Source: Angelakisella sp.
GTDB taxonomy: Bacteria > Bacillota > Clostridia > Oscillospirales > Ruminococcaceae
Direction of reading: 5' to 3'
Length of the DNA: 6,406 bases
NCBI GenBank assembly: GCA_022794295.1
Contig: JAAWEO010000128.1
Span: 1 to 6,406 of the forward strand
Shown in pieces: positions 1 through 6,338 of the stretch. The stretch's first letter is position 1. The number at the start of each line of letters is the position of its first letter. The position numbers and the translations under genes are program-made. Under the pieces are notes generated by a model. The model was not told the DNA's origin, made no database searches, and saw only the letters and a list, made by a program, of their open reading frames with translations.

Positions 1-8
1 TGCCGCTT

Positions 9-123
9 ACCAGCGTCCGGGCTTTCGCGGCCGGAGGCTCGTTGGCCGGATAAGGTGCTTTTTTCTGCGGAAAAAAGCGGGGCCCTTCGGGCTAAGGCCT
101 GCGGGCCGGGGGTGGGAACGGTT
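9..123 (+). repeat. Left copy of a 115-bp hairpin-rich inverted repeat
   Basis: This segment matches the reverse complement of 6292-6406 at 111 of 115 positions by eye. The mismatches are at 26, 81, 93 and 95. Homology stops sharply at 123/124, so the inner edge is defined. The outer edge cannot be fixed because the partner copy runs into the window end. Four short hairpins lie in a row: stems 28-32/44-48; 57-65/70-78 (nine perfect pairs, loop TGCG); 82-85/89-92; and 96-99/104-107 (loop TGCG). No reading frame with family-like content is visible. The likeliest reading is a non-coding dispersed intergenic repeat of REP or MITE type. The family itself is not recognised. Confidence 0.9.
57..78. 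other. Perfect 9-bp hairpin inside the left repeat
   Basis: GCTTTTTTC (57-65) and GAAAAAAGC (70-78) are exact reverse complements around the loop TGCG. The stem has a run of six T on one arm and six A on the other, so it looks similar on both strands. It could take part in transcription termination in either direction, but a GC-rich stem just before the T run is short or missing. The same hairpin recurs at 6337-6358. Confidence 0.6.
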
Positions 124-160
124 CAGATTTGGAGCCTCTGGGGGTAAAATTCTGCGAGCA

Positions 161-189
161 TTTTCTGGGGATTTGTGTTATACTATAAT
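161..189 (+). promoter_or_regulatory. Probable sigma-A promoter of the tepA operon
   Basis: A perfect -10 hexamer TATAAT lies at 184-189. An overlapping second candidate, TATACT at 179-184, is preceded by TG at 176-177, making an extended -10. With a 17-nt spacer the -35 for TATAAT is TTTTCT at 161-166, only 3 of 6 matches to TTGACA. This AT-rich patch stands out from its GC-rich surroundings. Transcription would start near 195, leaving a leader of roughly 145-150 nt before the tepA start. Another TATAAA at 262-267 has no convincing -35. The call rests on the -10 and on the position just upstream of the first gene. Confidence 0.55.
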
Positions 190-341
190 TTAAGGCTGTT
201 TCGGGTTTGTGCGGAACAAAGACCGCTTTTCTTCTCAGAGGCTTTGGCGGGCTTTGGGTTGTATAAATTTCTTCTCCTTTGCCCATCCTAGGGGTAAAGT
301 TCCGGTTTGCAGAGCCGGGAAAAAAGAAGGGGAGGAGCGCC
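190..341 (+). promoter_or_regulatory. Leader region of tepA with possible hairpins and a strong RBS
   Basis: This is the presumed 5' untranslated leader. An 8-bp hairpin is possible: CTTTGCCC (277-284) pairs with GGGTAAAG (292-299), using one G-U pair and a 7-nt loop. A second short stem pairs 302-305 with 315-318. Neither is followed by a T run, so no terminator is evident. No known riboswitch class is recognised. The ribosome binding site AAGGGGAGG ends at 335, six bases before the ATG at 342. It is the main reason for choosing that start over the in-frame ATG at 279. Confidence 0.4.
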
Positions 342-1349
342 ATGCGCAGAAACCAAGAAAGCCAGACCGAATACCTGGACGAGGAGCAGGAGGACAGCGG
401 GGAAGAGGACGGCAAGAACCAGGGGGAGGAAAATCGGGATCAGATCTACTACTCCGGCTCTGTGACGCCGGAGGGCGGGCGGCACAAGATCCACTGCCTG
501 ACCATTATCGGCCAGGTGGAGGGACACTACATCCTGCCCCCCCAGAACAAGACCACCAAGTACGAGCATGTCATTCCCCAGCTGGTAGCCATTGAGCAGG
601 ACAGCTCCATCGAGGGGCTTTTGATCATCCTGAACACAGTAGGGGGCGACGTAGAGGCCGGCCTTGCCATTGCGGAGCTGGTCAGCGGTATGAAGACCCC
701 CACCGTCAGCCTGGTGCTGGGGGGCGGCCACTCCATCGGGGTGCCCCTGGCGGTAAGCGCCCGGTACTCCTTTATCGCCCCCACTGCCACCATGACCGTC
801 CATCCGGTGCGGATGAACGGTGTCCTTCTAGGGGTGCCCCAGACCCTCTCCTACTTCGACAAGATGCAGGAGCGGATCACCAGCTTTGTCTGCCAGAACT
901 CCAGCATTCCGCCGGAGCGGTTCAAGGAGCTGATGATGGAGAGCGGGGAGCTGGTGATGGATATCGGCACCGTGCTGGATGGGGAGATGGCGGTGGAGGA
1001 AGGGCTGATCGACTCCCTGGGAGGCCTTAACGAGGCGGTGGAAAAGCTCTATGAGCTGATCGAGGCCCAGCCCCCCAAGGAGAAGCTGGAGGAACAGCCC
1101 CCCAGCGCCAAAAAGGGCCCCCGGAAGGCCGGGGAGACCCGGAAGAAGCCCGGCCCCAGGGCCCGGGAGGCGGAACCGGAAAAGACCCTGGAAAAACGTT
1201 CCCCCGGCCGCCCCAGAAAGAAACGGGCCGCCGCTGCGGAGCTCCCCCATCCCATGCCCATCCCCCTGCCCCCCCAGGACAGGGCAGAAAGCAAGGGGGA
1301 CCCCCGGCCGAAGCGCCGCCCGGGCCGCCCCCGGAAGGAGGAGGGGTAA
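342..1349 (+). CDS. tepA: TepA-like ClpP-family serine protease with basic AT-hook-like tail
   Basis: The product has 335 residues. Residues 1-35 are acidic and low in complexity. Residues about 45-240 form a ClpP/crotonase-fold protease core of the TepA (YmfB) type: GGDVEAGLAIAEL at 101-113, the nucleophile motif GGGHSIG with Ser131, and His154 in TVHPVR. The third catalytic residue is uncertain; Asp207 and Asp213 are candidates. B. subtilis TepA, described as aiding protein translocation, is around 245 residues, so about 95 residues are extra here. They form a Lys/Arg/Pro-rich tail with two PGRPRK motifs (288-293, 327-332) resembling AT-hooks. The start at 342 is preferred over the in-frame ATG at 279 because a strong AAGGGGAGG site lies six bases upstream. 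The gene is followed three bases later by ylzJ, as in Bacillus. The family call is firm; the substrate and the role of the tail are unknown. Confidence 0.88.
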   Translation: MRRNQESQTEYLDEEQEDSGEEDGKNQGEENRDQIYYSGSVTPEGGRHKIHCLTIIGQVEGHYILPPQNKTTKYEHVIPQLVAIEQDSSIEGLLIILNTVGGDVEAGLAIAELVSGMKTPTVSLVLGGGHSIGVPLAVSARYSFIAPTATMTVHPVRMNGVLLGVPQTLSYFDKMQERITSFVCQNSSIPPERFKELMMESGELVMDIGTVLDGEMAVEEGLIDSLGGLNEAVEKLYELIEAQPPKEKLEEQPPSAKKGPRKAGETRKKPGPRAREAEPEKTLEKRSPGRPRKKRAAAAELPHPMPIPLPPQDRAESKGDPRPKRRPGRPRKEEG

Positions 1350-1352
1350 GCG

Positions 1353-1568
1353 GTGTCCATCCATTCCATTCTGCCCCCGGAGGCCTACCTGGAGGAGCAG
1401 CCCCCGGTGGAGCGGATCGAGAAGCCCTGTCCCTACGGCCTTGTGGACTGTCTGCCCTTGCCGGACGGGCGGCTCCAGATCAGCCGGGTCATCTCCACCG
1501 ACCCGGCGGCCTATCTGGACCCAGCCTTTGCCCCCGGGGCCATCTTCCAGCCGGAAGGAAAAAGCTGA
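1353..1568 (+). CDS. ylzJ: YlzJ-like small protein
   Basis: A 71-residue protein starting with GTG. It begins with a short hydrophobic stretch, MSIHSILPPE. Its C-terminal half, with ISRVISTDPAAYLDPAFAPG at residues 43-62, fits the YlzJ-like family, in which a Ser-Thr-Asp/Asn-Pro, Tyr-Leu and Pro-Gly pattern recurs. B. subtilis YlzJ has about the same length and sits at the same place, directly after tepA and before spoIIIE, so context and sequence agree. The GTG lies three bases after the tepA stop. Its purine-rich ribosome binding site (AAGGAGGAGGGG, 1335-1346) lies within the last tepA codons, so translational coupling is likely. No signal peptide, membrane segment or catalytic motif is visible. 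The biochemical function of the family is not known to me. Confidence 0.82.
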   Translation: MSIHSILPPEAYLEEQPPVERIEKPCPYGLVDCLPLPDGRLQISRVISTDPAAYLDPAFAPGAIFQPEGKS

Positions 1569-1574
1569 TCGCAG

Positions 1575-1594
1575 CCTCCCGCTTAGGGAGGTTT
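1575..1594 (+). terminator. Weak terminator or attenuator-like hairpin after ylzJ
   Basis: CCTCCC (1575-1580) and GGGAGG (1586-1591) form a perfect six-pair GC-rich stem around the loop GCTTA. Only TTTA follows, so the U run is very short for an efficient intrinsic terminator. It lies just after the ylzJ stop, in the largest gap between genes of the block. It could cause partial termination or protect a 3' end. If it stops transcription, uppP would need its own promoter, and none is convincing. Confidence 0.35.
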
Positions 1595-1652
1595 ACATAC
1601 AGAAGCGAAGCCGGGGAGAGATACCGTTCGTTCTTATTGACAGAACTACACC

Positions 1653-1669
1653 AGAGGAGGTAATACATA
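1653..1669 (+). promoter_or_regulatory. Ribosome binding site of uppP
   Basis: AGAGGAGGT (1653-1661) is a near-consensus Shine-Dalgarno sequence. The AGGAGG core ends at 1660, nine bases before the ATG at 1670. It fixes the uppP start, which also agrees with the usual N-terminus of the family. Confidence 0.75.
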
Positions 1670-2572
1670 ATGTCCTATTTCAGCGCCGTCATTCAGGGGC
1701 TCATTCAGGGATTCACCGAATTTTTACCGGTGTCCAGCTCGGGGCACCTGTCCCTTTACCAGTATTTCACCGGCACCAGCTCGGAAAGCTCGCTCCTTTT
1801 TTCGGTGATGCTCCACTTTGGCACTCTGGGGGCGGTGGTCATCGCCTTCTGGCCCACCATTTGGCAGCTGTTCATCGAGTTTTTGTCCATCTTTGCCGAC
1901 CTGTTTCGGGGCAGGCTCTTTAAGGGCTACCCCAAGCCCTACCGGCGGATGCTCTACTTTTTAATGCTCTCCTGTGTCCCCCTTTTGGTGATCCCCTTTG
2001 TCCAGGATCTGATCAAGGGCTTTTCCACCGACAACAGCATCATCGCCGAGGGCTGCTTCTTCCTCATTACCGCCCTGCTCCTTACCCTGGCGGACAAATC
2101 GGTAAAGGGCATCAAAACCGCCCGGAGCATGACCGCCCAGGATTCTGTGGCTATCGGTGCAGCTCAGGTCTTTGCCACCCTGCCGGGGATCTCCCGGTCC
2201 GGCTCCACCATCTCCACCGGGCTGCTTATGGGCCTGGACCGCAGCTTTGCGGTGAGCTACTCCTTCATTCTGGGGCTGCCCGCCATTTTGGCCGCCGGCC
2301 TTCTGGACCTGAAGGACGTTCTGGAGGCGGGGGAGCTGGGTATCCCCATTGGCCCCGCCCTGGTGGGGATGGCGGTGGCCCTGCTCTCCGGGCTTTTGTC
2401 TATCAAGCTGGTGAAGTACCTGGTAAGCTCGGATAAATTCGGCATCTTTGCCTGGTACACCCTGATTTTGGGGGTGGCGGTGCTGGGTATCGGCATCTCG
2501 GAGCAGCTCACCGGCCATGCCATCCAGAGCTACCTGGCAAACACCCTGTTTGCCGTGTTTGTGACGGTGTGA
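1670..2572 (+). CDS. uppP: Undecaprenyl-diphosphatase UppP (BacA family)
   Basis: A 300-residue integral membrane protein. UppP removes one phosphate from undecaprenyl diphosphate to regenerate the carrier lipid for peptidoglycan and other wall polymers; extra copies of the family are known to give bacitracin resistance. Both family signatures are intact. The first is QGFTEFLPVSSSGHL at residues 13-27, with the Q/E-x3-E motif (Gln13, Glu17), the Ser cluster and His26. The second is PGISRSGST at 172-180, with the conserved Arg176. Several hydrophobic segments follow each other, for example about 43-65, 94-112, 124-141, 192-213, 227-249 and 259-276, as expected for a multi-pass protein. Length is normal or slightly long. 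The gene lies 101 bp after ylzJ and one base before the lipoprotein gene. UppP is not part of the Bacillus tepA-ylzJ-spoIIIE segment, so its place here is a lineage-specific arrangement. Confidence 0.95.
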   Translation: MSYFSAVIQGLIQGFTEFLPVSSSGHLSLYQYFTGTSSESSLLFSVMLHFGTLGAVVIAFWPTIWQLFIEFLSIFADLFRGRLFKGYPKPYRRMLYFLMLSCVPLLVIPFVQDLIKGFSTDNSIIAEGCFFLITALLLTLADKSVKGIKTARSMTAQDSVAIGAAQVFATLPGISRSGSTISTGLLMGLDRSFAVSYSFILGLPAILAAGLLDLKDVLEAGELGIPIGPALVGMAVALLSGLLSIKLVKYLVSSDKFGIFAWYTLILGVAVLGIGISEQLTGHAIQSYLANTLFAVFVTV

Positions 2573-2573
2573 C

Positions 2574-3425
2574 ATGAGAAAGAAAACTGCTATTTTGGCC
2601 CTGGTCCTGGCCCTCTGTCTGGGGGGATGTGCCCCCGGCGGCGGGCGGGTGTTGGATGTCTCCGGGGAGCACAAAGCTCTGGACGACGCAGTAAACGGCC
2701 TCTTTTCCGCCCTGGACGCCCGGGACGGGGAAGCCATCCAAGCCCTTTTCTCTCCCTATGTCCGGGAACGGGACGCCGACATGGTGGACCAGGTCAACAG
2801 GCTCCTGGAGGTCTACCCCGGGCCCACCGGCCAGTACGGCTGGGAGGACGACGGCGGGACCAAGCAGCGCAGCGGCGGCAGCTATTACAACACCGCAGCC
2901 TGCACCGTCTATGCCACCTGCGGTGGGGAGGACTACTGGTGCTGGATCACTCTGATGTACCAGAACAGCGAACCGGAGAAGGTAGGGGTCAAGAGCATCC
3001 GGTTCTTTACGGCGGAGGAATTCTGCGGCGTCCACTACGACGATTGGGATATCCCCGCGGAGGACGGTCTTGCGGTCTACGCAGAGCGTACCCTGGACTG
3101 CGAGGTCCGGGCTATCAGGGGGGACGCCTATAAGTACACCCCGCCGGAGGCCCCCCTGGACCTGGAGGAGGTGGGAGCCTTCCTGGCCGAGGGGGAAAAG
3201 ACCTTCGACCAGTTCGTGGAGCGGTTCGGGGAGCCCTGCGCCGAGAACATCTGGTATTTCTACGAGCTGCCCCCGGAGGATGGCGTCCCCCGATACCTGC
3301 GGATGATCGTGGACTACAACGACAAAACGGTCTTTGGCTTCAATCTGGTGGATGACCGCCAGTGGCTGTGCAGGCTGTTCGAGGAAGAAGAACAGCCCGG
3401 CGGCGAGACCGAAATACAACAATAA
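2574..3425 (+). CDS. Predicted lipoprotein of unknown function (possibly DUF5104-like)
   Basis: A 283-residue predicted lipoprotein. The N-terminus has MRKK, a hydrophobic stretch at 5-16 and a lipobox LGGC with Cys19, so export and lipid anchoring to the outer face of the membrane are likely. Residues about 32-160 (LFSALDARDGEAIQALFSPY at 43-62, then an aromatic-rich region) recall small lipoproteins with an NTF2-like or DUF5104-type domain; this is from memory and tentative. Residues about 195-268 form a second segment containing FDQFVERFGEPC and YLRMIVDYND, suggestive of a small alpha/beta domain. Seven cysteines follow the lipobox (110, 116, 123, 151, 176, 222, 266). The ATG lies one base after the uppP stop with no visible Shine-Dalgarno sequence, so coupled translation with uppP is likely. 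No catalytic motif is recognised; a role in envelope biology is only inferred from uppP and the translocase. Confidence 0.75.
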   Translation: MRKKTAILALVLALCLGGCAPGGGRVLDVSGEHKALDDAVNGLFSALDARDGEAIQALFSPYVRERDADMVDQVNRLLEVYPGPTGQYGWEDDGGTKQRSGGSYYNTAACTVYATCGGEDYWCWITLMYQNSEPEKVGVKSIRFFTAEEFCGVHYDDWDIPAEDGLAVYAERTLDCEVRAIRGDAYKYTPPEAPLDLEEVGAFLAEGEKTFDQFVERFGEPCAENIWYFYELPPEDGVPRYLRMIVDYNDKTVFGFNLVDDRQWLCRLFEEEEQPGGETEIQQ

Positions 3426-3437
3426 AAGGAAGTACAT

Positions 3438-6206
3438 ATGGCAACGAAAAAATCTTCATCCTCTGCCCGGAAAAGCAGCTCCTCCGGCCGGGGCAAGGGG
3501 AAAAAGCGGACGACCAAAAAGGAGCAGCAGGCCAGAAACCAGCTGACAGCCATTGTCCTGTTTGCGGCGGGCATCCTGCTGCTGGCTGTGGCTGTGATCA
3601 AGGGGGAAAATGTCTGGCTGGCTCTCCACAGTTTCCTCCTGGGGTGCCTCAGCTGGTGCGCCTATCTGGTGGGCCCCCTGGTGATCGCCACTGCGGTGAT
3701 GATCGCCACCGACAAAACCGGCTACCCCATGGCGGCCAAAACCGTCTCCGCCTCGGTGCTGGTGCTCCTGCTTTCCGGGGCCCTCCAGATTTTTCACAAG
3801 AGCTACCCGGAGGGAAATTTCTTCCAGCTGGTGGGGGAGCTTTACACCCAGGGGCAGGAGCTCACCGGGGGCGGGGTGTTCTCCCTGATCATCGGGGTGC
3901 CCCTTTTGAAGTTCACCAACTTCCTGGGGGCAGCCATTATTATCCTGCTGCTGATTTTTGTCTTTGTGATGATACTCACCGGGGGGACCCTGGTGGGGCT
4001 GATGAACGGCGCCGCTGCCCCGGTAAAAAAGCTGGAGGAGGCCTACTCCTCCGCAGTGGAGACCCGGGCCGCCCGGGAGGAGGCTCCGCCCCGGCGCCCG
4101 GCCCGCCGGGAGGTGAAGGCGCCGGAGCCTTTGCCGGAGCCGGAGGAAGCCGCTCCCCCCTCCTTTCTGCGGAAGCGGTTTGATATTAATGTTCCCATTG
4201 AGGGGGAACCCCTGCCCAAGCACGGGGAGCGGGCTCCGAAAACCGCCATCCGTCCCGAGCCCCTCCCTGTAGAGGTCCAGGAGCCCCCGGCGGCGGAGCC
4301 CGTGGCTGCTGCCCTTCCGGAGGAAGCGGCGCCCCTCACCCCCCAGGAGGCGGCAGAGCAGGCCCTGGAGGAGCTGATCGCCCGGGCGGTGACCGGAGAG
4401 ACCCAGATGGATCATATTCCGGAGACCGCCCAGGGGCGGCTGGACTTTGGGTCTGATGTGCCCGATCCTGCCGCCGCGGCCGCTGCCCGCCTGGCCCGGC
4501 AAAACGCCGCAAAGGCCCAGGAGGAACCGGCCCCCCCGGCGGAGCCCTTTCCCTGGCCCGAGGAACTCCCGGAGGACCGGGAGATCCCCAGGGACACCGG
4601 GGAGACCCGGGAGGAAACCGAAGAACCTCGGGTCATTCCGGCTGTGGAGCCCTCCGGGGAGGGGACCCACCCGGACAACACCGTGGCCCCGGCCATGGAG
4701 GACCCTGGCCAGAAGGAGCCGGAGCCCCCGGAGTATTCCTTCCCGCCCCTGAACCTGCTGGACGACCCGCCGCTGGTATCCCAGACCGACACCACCCGGG
4801 AGCTGCGCTCCAACGCGGAGCTGCTGGAGAACACCCTGAAAAGCTTTGGGGTTCAGGCCCGGATCATCAACGCCTCCCGGGGACCGGCAGTGACCCGGTA
4901 CGAGCTCCAGCCTGCCGCTGGGGTGAAGATCAGCAAGGTCACCAACCTGGCGGACGACATCGCCCTGAATCTTTCTGCCACCGGGGTGCGTATCGAGGCC
5001 CCCATCCCCGGCAAGCCGGCCATCGGCATTGAGGTGCCCAACAAGGTGGTAGCCACCGTCAGCATCAAGGAAATGCTGGATTCCCCCGCCTTCCAGAACG
5101 CGGCCAGCCCCCTGACCATCGCCCTGGGGAAGGACATCACCGGGAATGTGGCCCTGGGGGACATTGGCAAAATGCCCCATGTCCTGGTGGCCGGGGCCAC
5201 CGGCAGCGGCAAATCGGTGTGCATCAACTCCATTATCATCAGCATCCTGTACAAGTCCGCCCCGGACCAGGTGAAATTTCTCATGGTGGACCCCAAGGTG
5301 GTGGAGCTGGGGGTGTACAACGGCATCCCCCACCTGCTGGTGCCGGTGGTCACCGACCCCAAAAAGGCCGCCGGGGCTCTGGCCTGGGCGGTGGGGGAGA
5401 TGATGAAGCGGTACAAGCTCTTTGCCGACACCGGGGTGCGGAACCTCCAGGGGTATAACCACCTGGCGGAGGAAAGCGGGGACCTTGCCCCCATGCCCCA
5501 AATCGTCATTATTATTGACGAGCTGGCCGACCTGATGATGGCCTCCCCCAAGGATGTGGAGGACCACATCTGCCGCCTGGCCCAGCTGGCCCGGGCAGCG
5601 GGGATGCACCTGGTTATCGCCACCCAGCGTCCCAGCGTAGACGTGATCACCGGCCTGATCAAGGCCAACATTCCCAGCCGCATCTCCTTCGCCGTTTCCT
5701 CGGCAGTGGACAGCCGGACCATTCTGGACAGCGGCGGGGCAGAAAAGCTTCTGGGACGGGGGGATATGCTCTTTGCCCCAGTGGGAGCCCCCAAGCCCAT
5801 GCGGGTCCAGGGATGCTTTGTCACCGACCAGGAGGTAGAGCGGGTGGTGACCTTCATCAAGGAAGGAGAGCGCCCCGCCTACGACGAGGAGGTCCTCCAG
5901 GAGATCGACCGCCAGGCGGCCGCCGCAGGGGGAAAGGGCAGCGGTTCCTCCGACCGGGGCGGCGACAGCGGCGACGAAGGGGAGGACGAGCTCCTCACCG
6001 ATGCCATCGAGGTGGTAGTGGAAGCCGGGCTGGCCTCCACCTCCCTCCTGCAAAGGCGCCTGAAAGTAGGCTACGCCCGCGCTGCCCGCCTGGTAGACGA
6101 AATGGAGCAGCGCGGCATCGTCGGCCCCTTCGAGGGCAGCAAGCCCCGGCAGGTCCTGCTGACCAAAGAACGGTACTACGAAATGAAACTAAACCAAGCC
6201 GACTGA
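3438..6206 (+). CDS. ftsK: FtsK/SpoIIIE-family DNA translocase
   Basis: A 922-residue membrane-anchored ATPase that pumps double-stranded DNA across the closing division or sporulation septum. After a Ser/Lys-rich basic start (1-33) come about four to five membrane segments (near 36-54, 64-90, 101-119, 146-157, 162-188). A Pro/Glu/Ala-rich linker spans about 195-445. The motor alpha domain is near 455-555. The ATPase domain has Walker A GATGSGKS at 586-593 and Walker B IVIIIDELADLM at 689-700 (Asp694, Glu695). IATQRPSVDVITG at 727-739 is another family hallmark. The winged-helix gamma domain, which reads orientation sequences on the chromosome, is about 850-912 with VGYARAARLVDEME. B. subtilis SpoIIIE has about 787 residues; the excess is mainly linker. 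The start follows AAGGA by seven bases, 12 bases after the lipoprotein stop. Position after tepA-ylzJ points to spoIIIE orthology; a role in vegetative division is also possible. Confidence 0.95.
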   Translation: MATKKSSSSARKSSSSGRGKGKKRTTKKEQQARNQLTAIVLFAAGILLLAVAVIKGENVWLALHSFLLGCLSWCAYLVGPLVIATAVMIATDKTGYPMAAKTVSASVLVLLLSGALQIFHKSYPEGNFFQLVGELYTQGQELTGGGVFSLIIGVPLLKFTNFLGAAIIILLLIFVFVMILTGGTLVGLMNGAAAPVKKLEEAYSSAVETRAAREEAPPRRPARREVKAPEPLPEPEEAAPPSFLRKRFDINVPIEGEPLPKHGERAPKTAIRPEPLPVEVQEPPAAEPVAAALPEEAAPLTPQEAAEQALEELIARAVTGETQMDHIPETAQGRLDFGSDVPDPAAAAAARLARQNAAKAQEEPAPPAEPFPWPEELPEDREIPRDTGETREETEEPRVIPAVEPSGEGTHPDNTVAPAMEDPGQKEPEPPEYSFPPLNLLDDPPLVSQTDTTRELRSNAELLENTLKSFGVQARIINASRGPAVTRYELQPAAGVKISKVTNLADDIALNLSATGVRIEAPIPGKPAIGIEVPNKVVATVSIKEMLDSPAFQNAASPLTIALGKDITGNVALGDIGKMPHVLVAGATGSGKSVCINSIIISILYKSAPDQVKFLMVDPKVVELGVYNGIPHLLVPVVTDPKKAAGALAWAVGEMMKRYKLFADTGVRNLQGYNHLAEESGDLAPMPQIVIIIDELADLMMASPKDVEDHICRLAQLARAAGMHLVIATQRPSVDVITGLIKANIPSRISFAVSSAVDSRTILDSGGAEKLLGRGDMLFAPVGAPKPMRVQGCFVTDQEVERVVTFIKEGERPAYDEEVLQEIDRQAAAAGGKGSGSSDRGGDSGDEGEDELLTDAIEVVVEAGLASTSLLQRRLKVGYARAARLVDEMEQRGIVGPFEGSKPRQVLLTKERYYEMKLNQAD

Positions 6207-6228
6207 CCCCAAAGTAACCCCCATTCCC

Positions 6229-6260
6229 CGCCGCCCGGCGGCGCTTGCCGCAAAGCGGCA
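6229..6260 (+). other. Two tandem GC-rich hairpins after ftsK
   Basis: CGCCGC (6229-6234) pairs with GCGGCG (6238-6243), and TGCCGC (6246-6251) pairs with GCGGCA (6255-6260). Both have six perfect pairs and three-base loops. They begin 23 bases after the ftsK stop. There is no T run directly after them (only TTT at 6261-6263), so they are not a classical terminator. They may stabilise the 3' end or slow RNA polymerase before the downstream repeat. Confidence 0.45.
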
Positions 6261-6261
6261 T

Positions 6262-6338
6262 TTGCCCGAAGGGCTCCGCCGGAGGCACCAAAACCGTTCC
6301 CACCCCCGGCCCGCAGGCCATTGCCCGAAGGGCTCCGC
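6262..6338 (+). repeat. Pair of 18-bp direct repeats overlapping the right repeat
   Basis: TTGCCCGAAGGGCTCCGC occurs exactly at 6262-6279 and again at 6321-6338, start to start 59 bases. The first copy lies just outside the 115-bp repeat and the second inside it. Each carries the small hairpin GCCC-GAA-GGGC. A related version is found on the opposite strand in the left repeat at about 78-95. This suggests that the intergenic elements are built from smaller modules. Confidence 0.8.

Noticed and set aside
262..267. Second promoter with TATAAA in the leader
   Set aside because: No acceptable -35 hexamer is found 15-19 bases upstream.
279..341. Upstream in-frame ATG at 279 as the tepA start, adding 21 residues
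   Set aside because: No ribosome binding site lies before it, the extra residues do not resemble the family, and the ATG at 342 has a strong well-spaced site.
1637..1666. Promoter for uppP with a perfect TTGACA at 1637-1642
   Set aside because: The only -10 candidate at suitable spacing, TAATAC at 1661-1666, matches poorly, and transcription would start at or after the uppP start codon, losing its ribosome binding site.
3362..4183. Plus-strand open frame overlapping the start of ftsK in another frame
   Set aside because: It overlaps the lipoprotein end and ftsK, is Gly/Pro/Arg-rich without recognisable motifs, and the overlapping genes are well supported.
3456..6053. Long open frame on the minus strand opposite ftsK
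   Set aside because: It is a by-product of high GC content. Its translation is Gly/His/Gln-rich low complexity, and it lies opposite an unmistakable ftsK gene.
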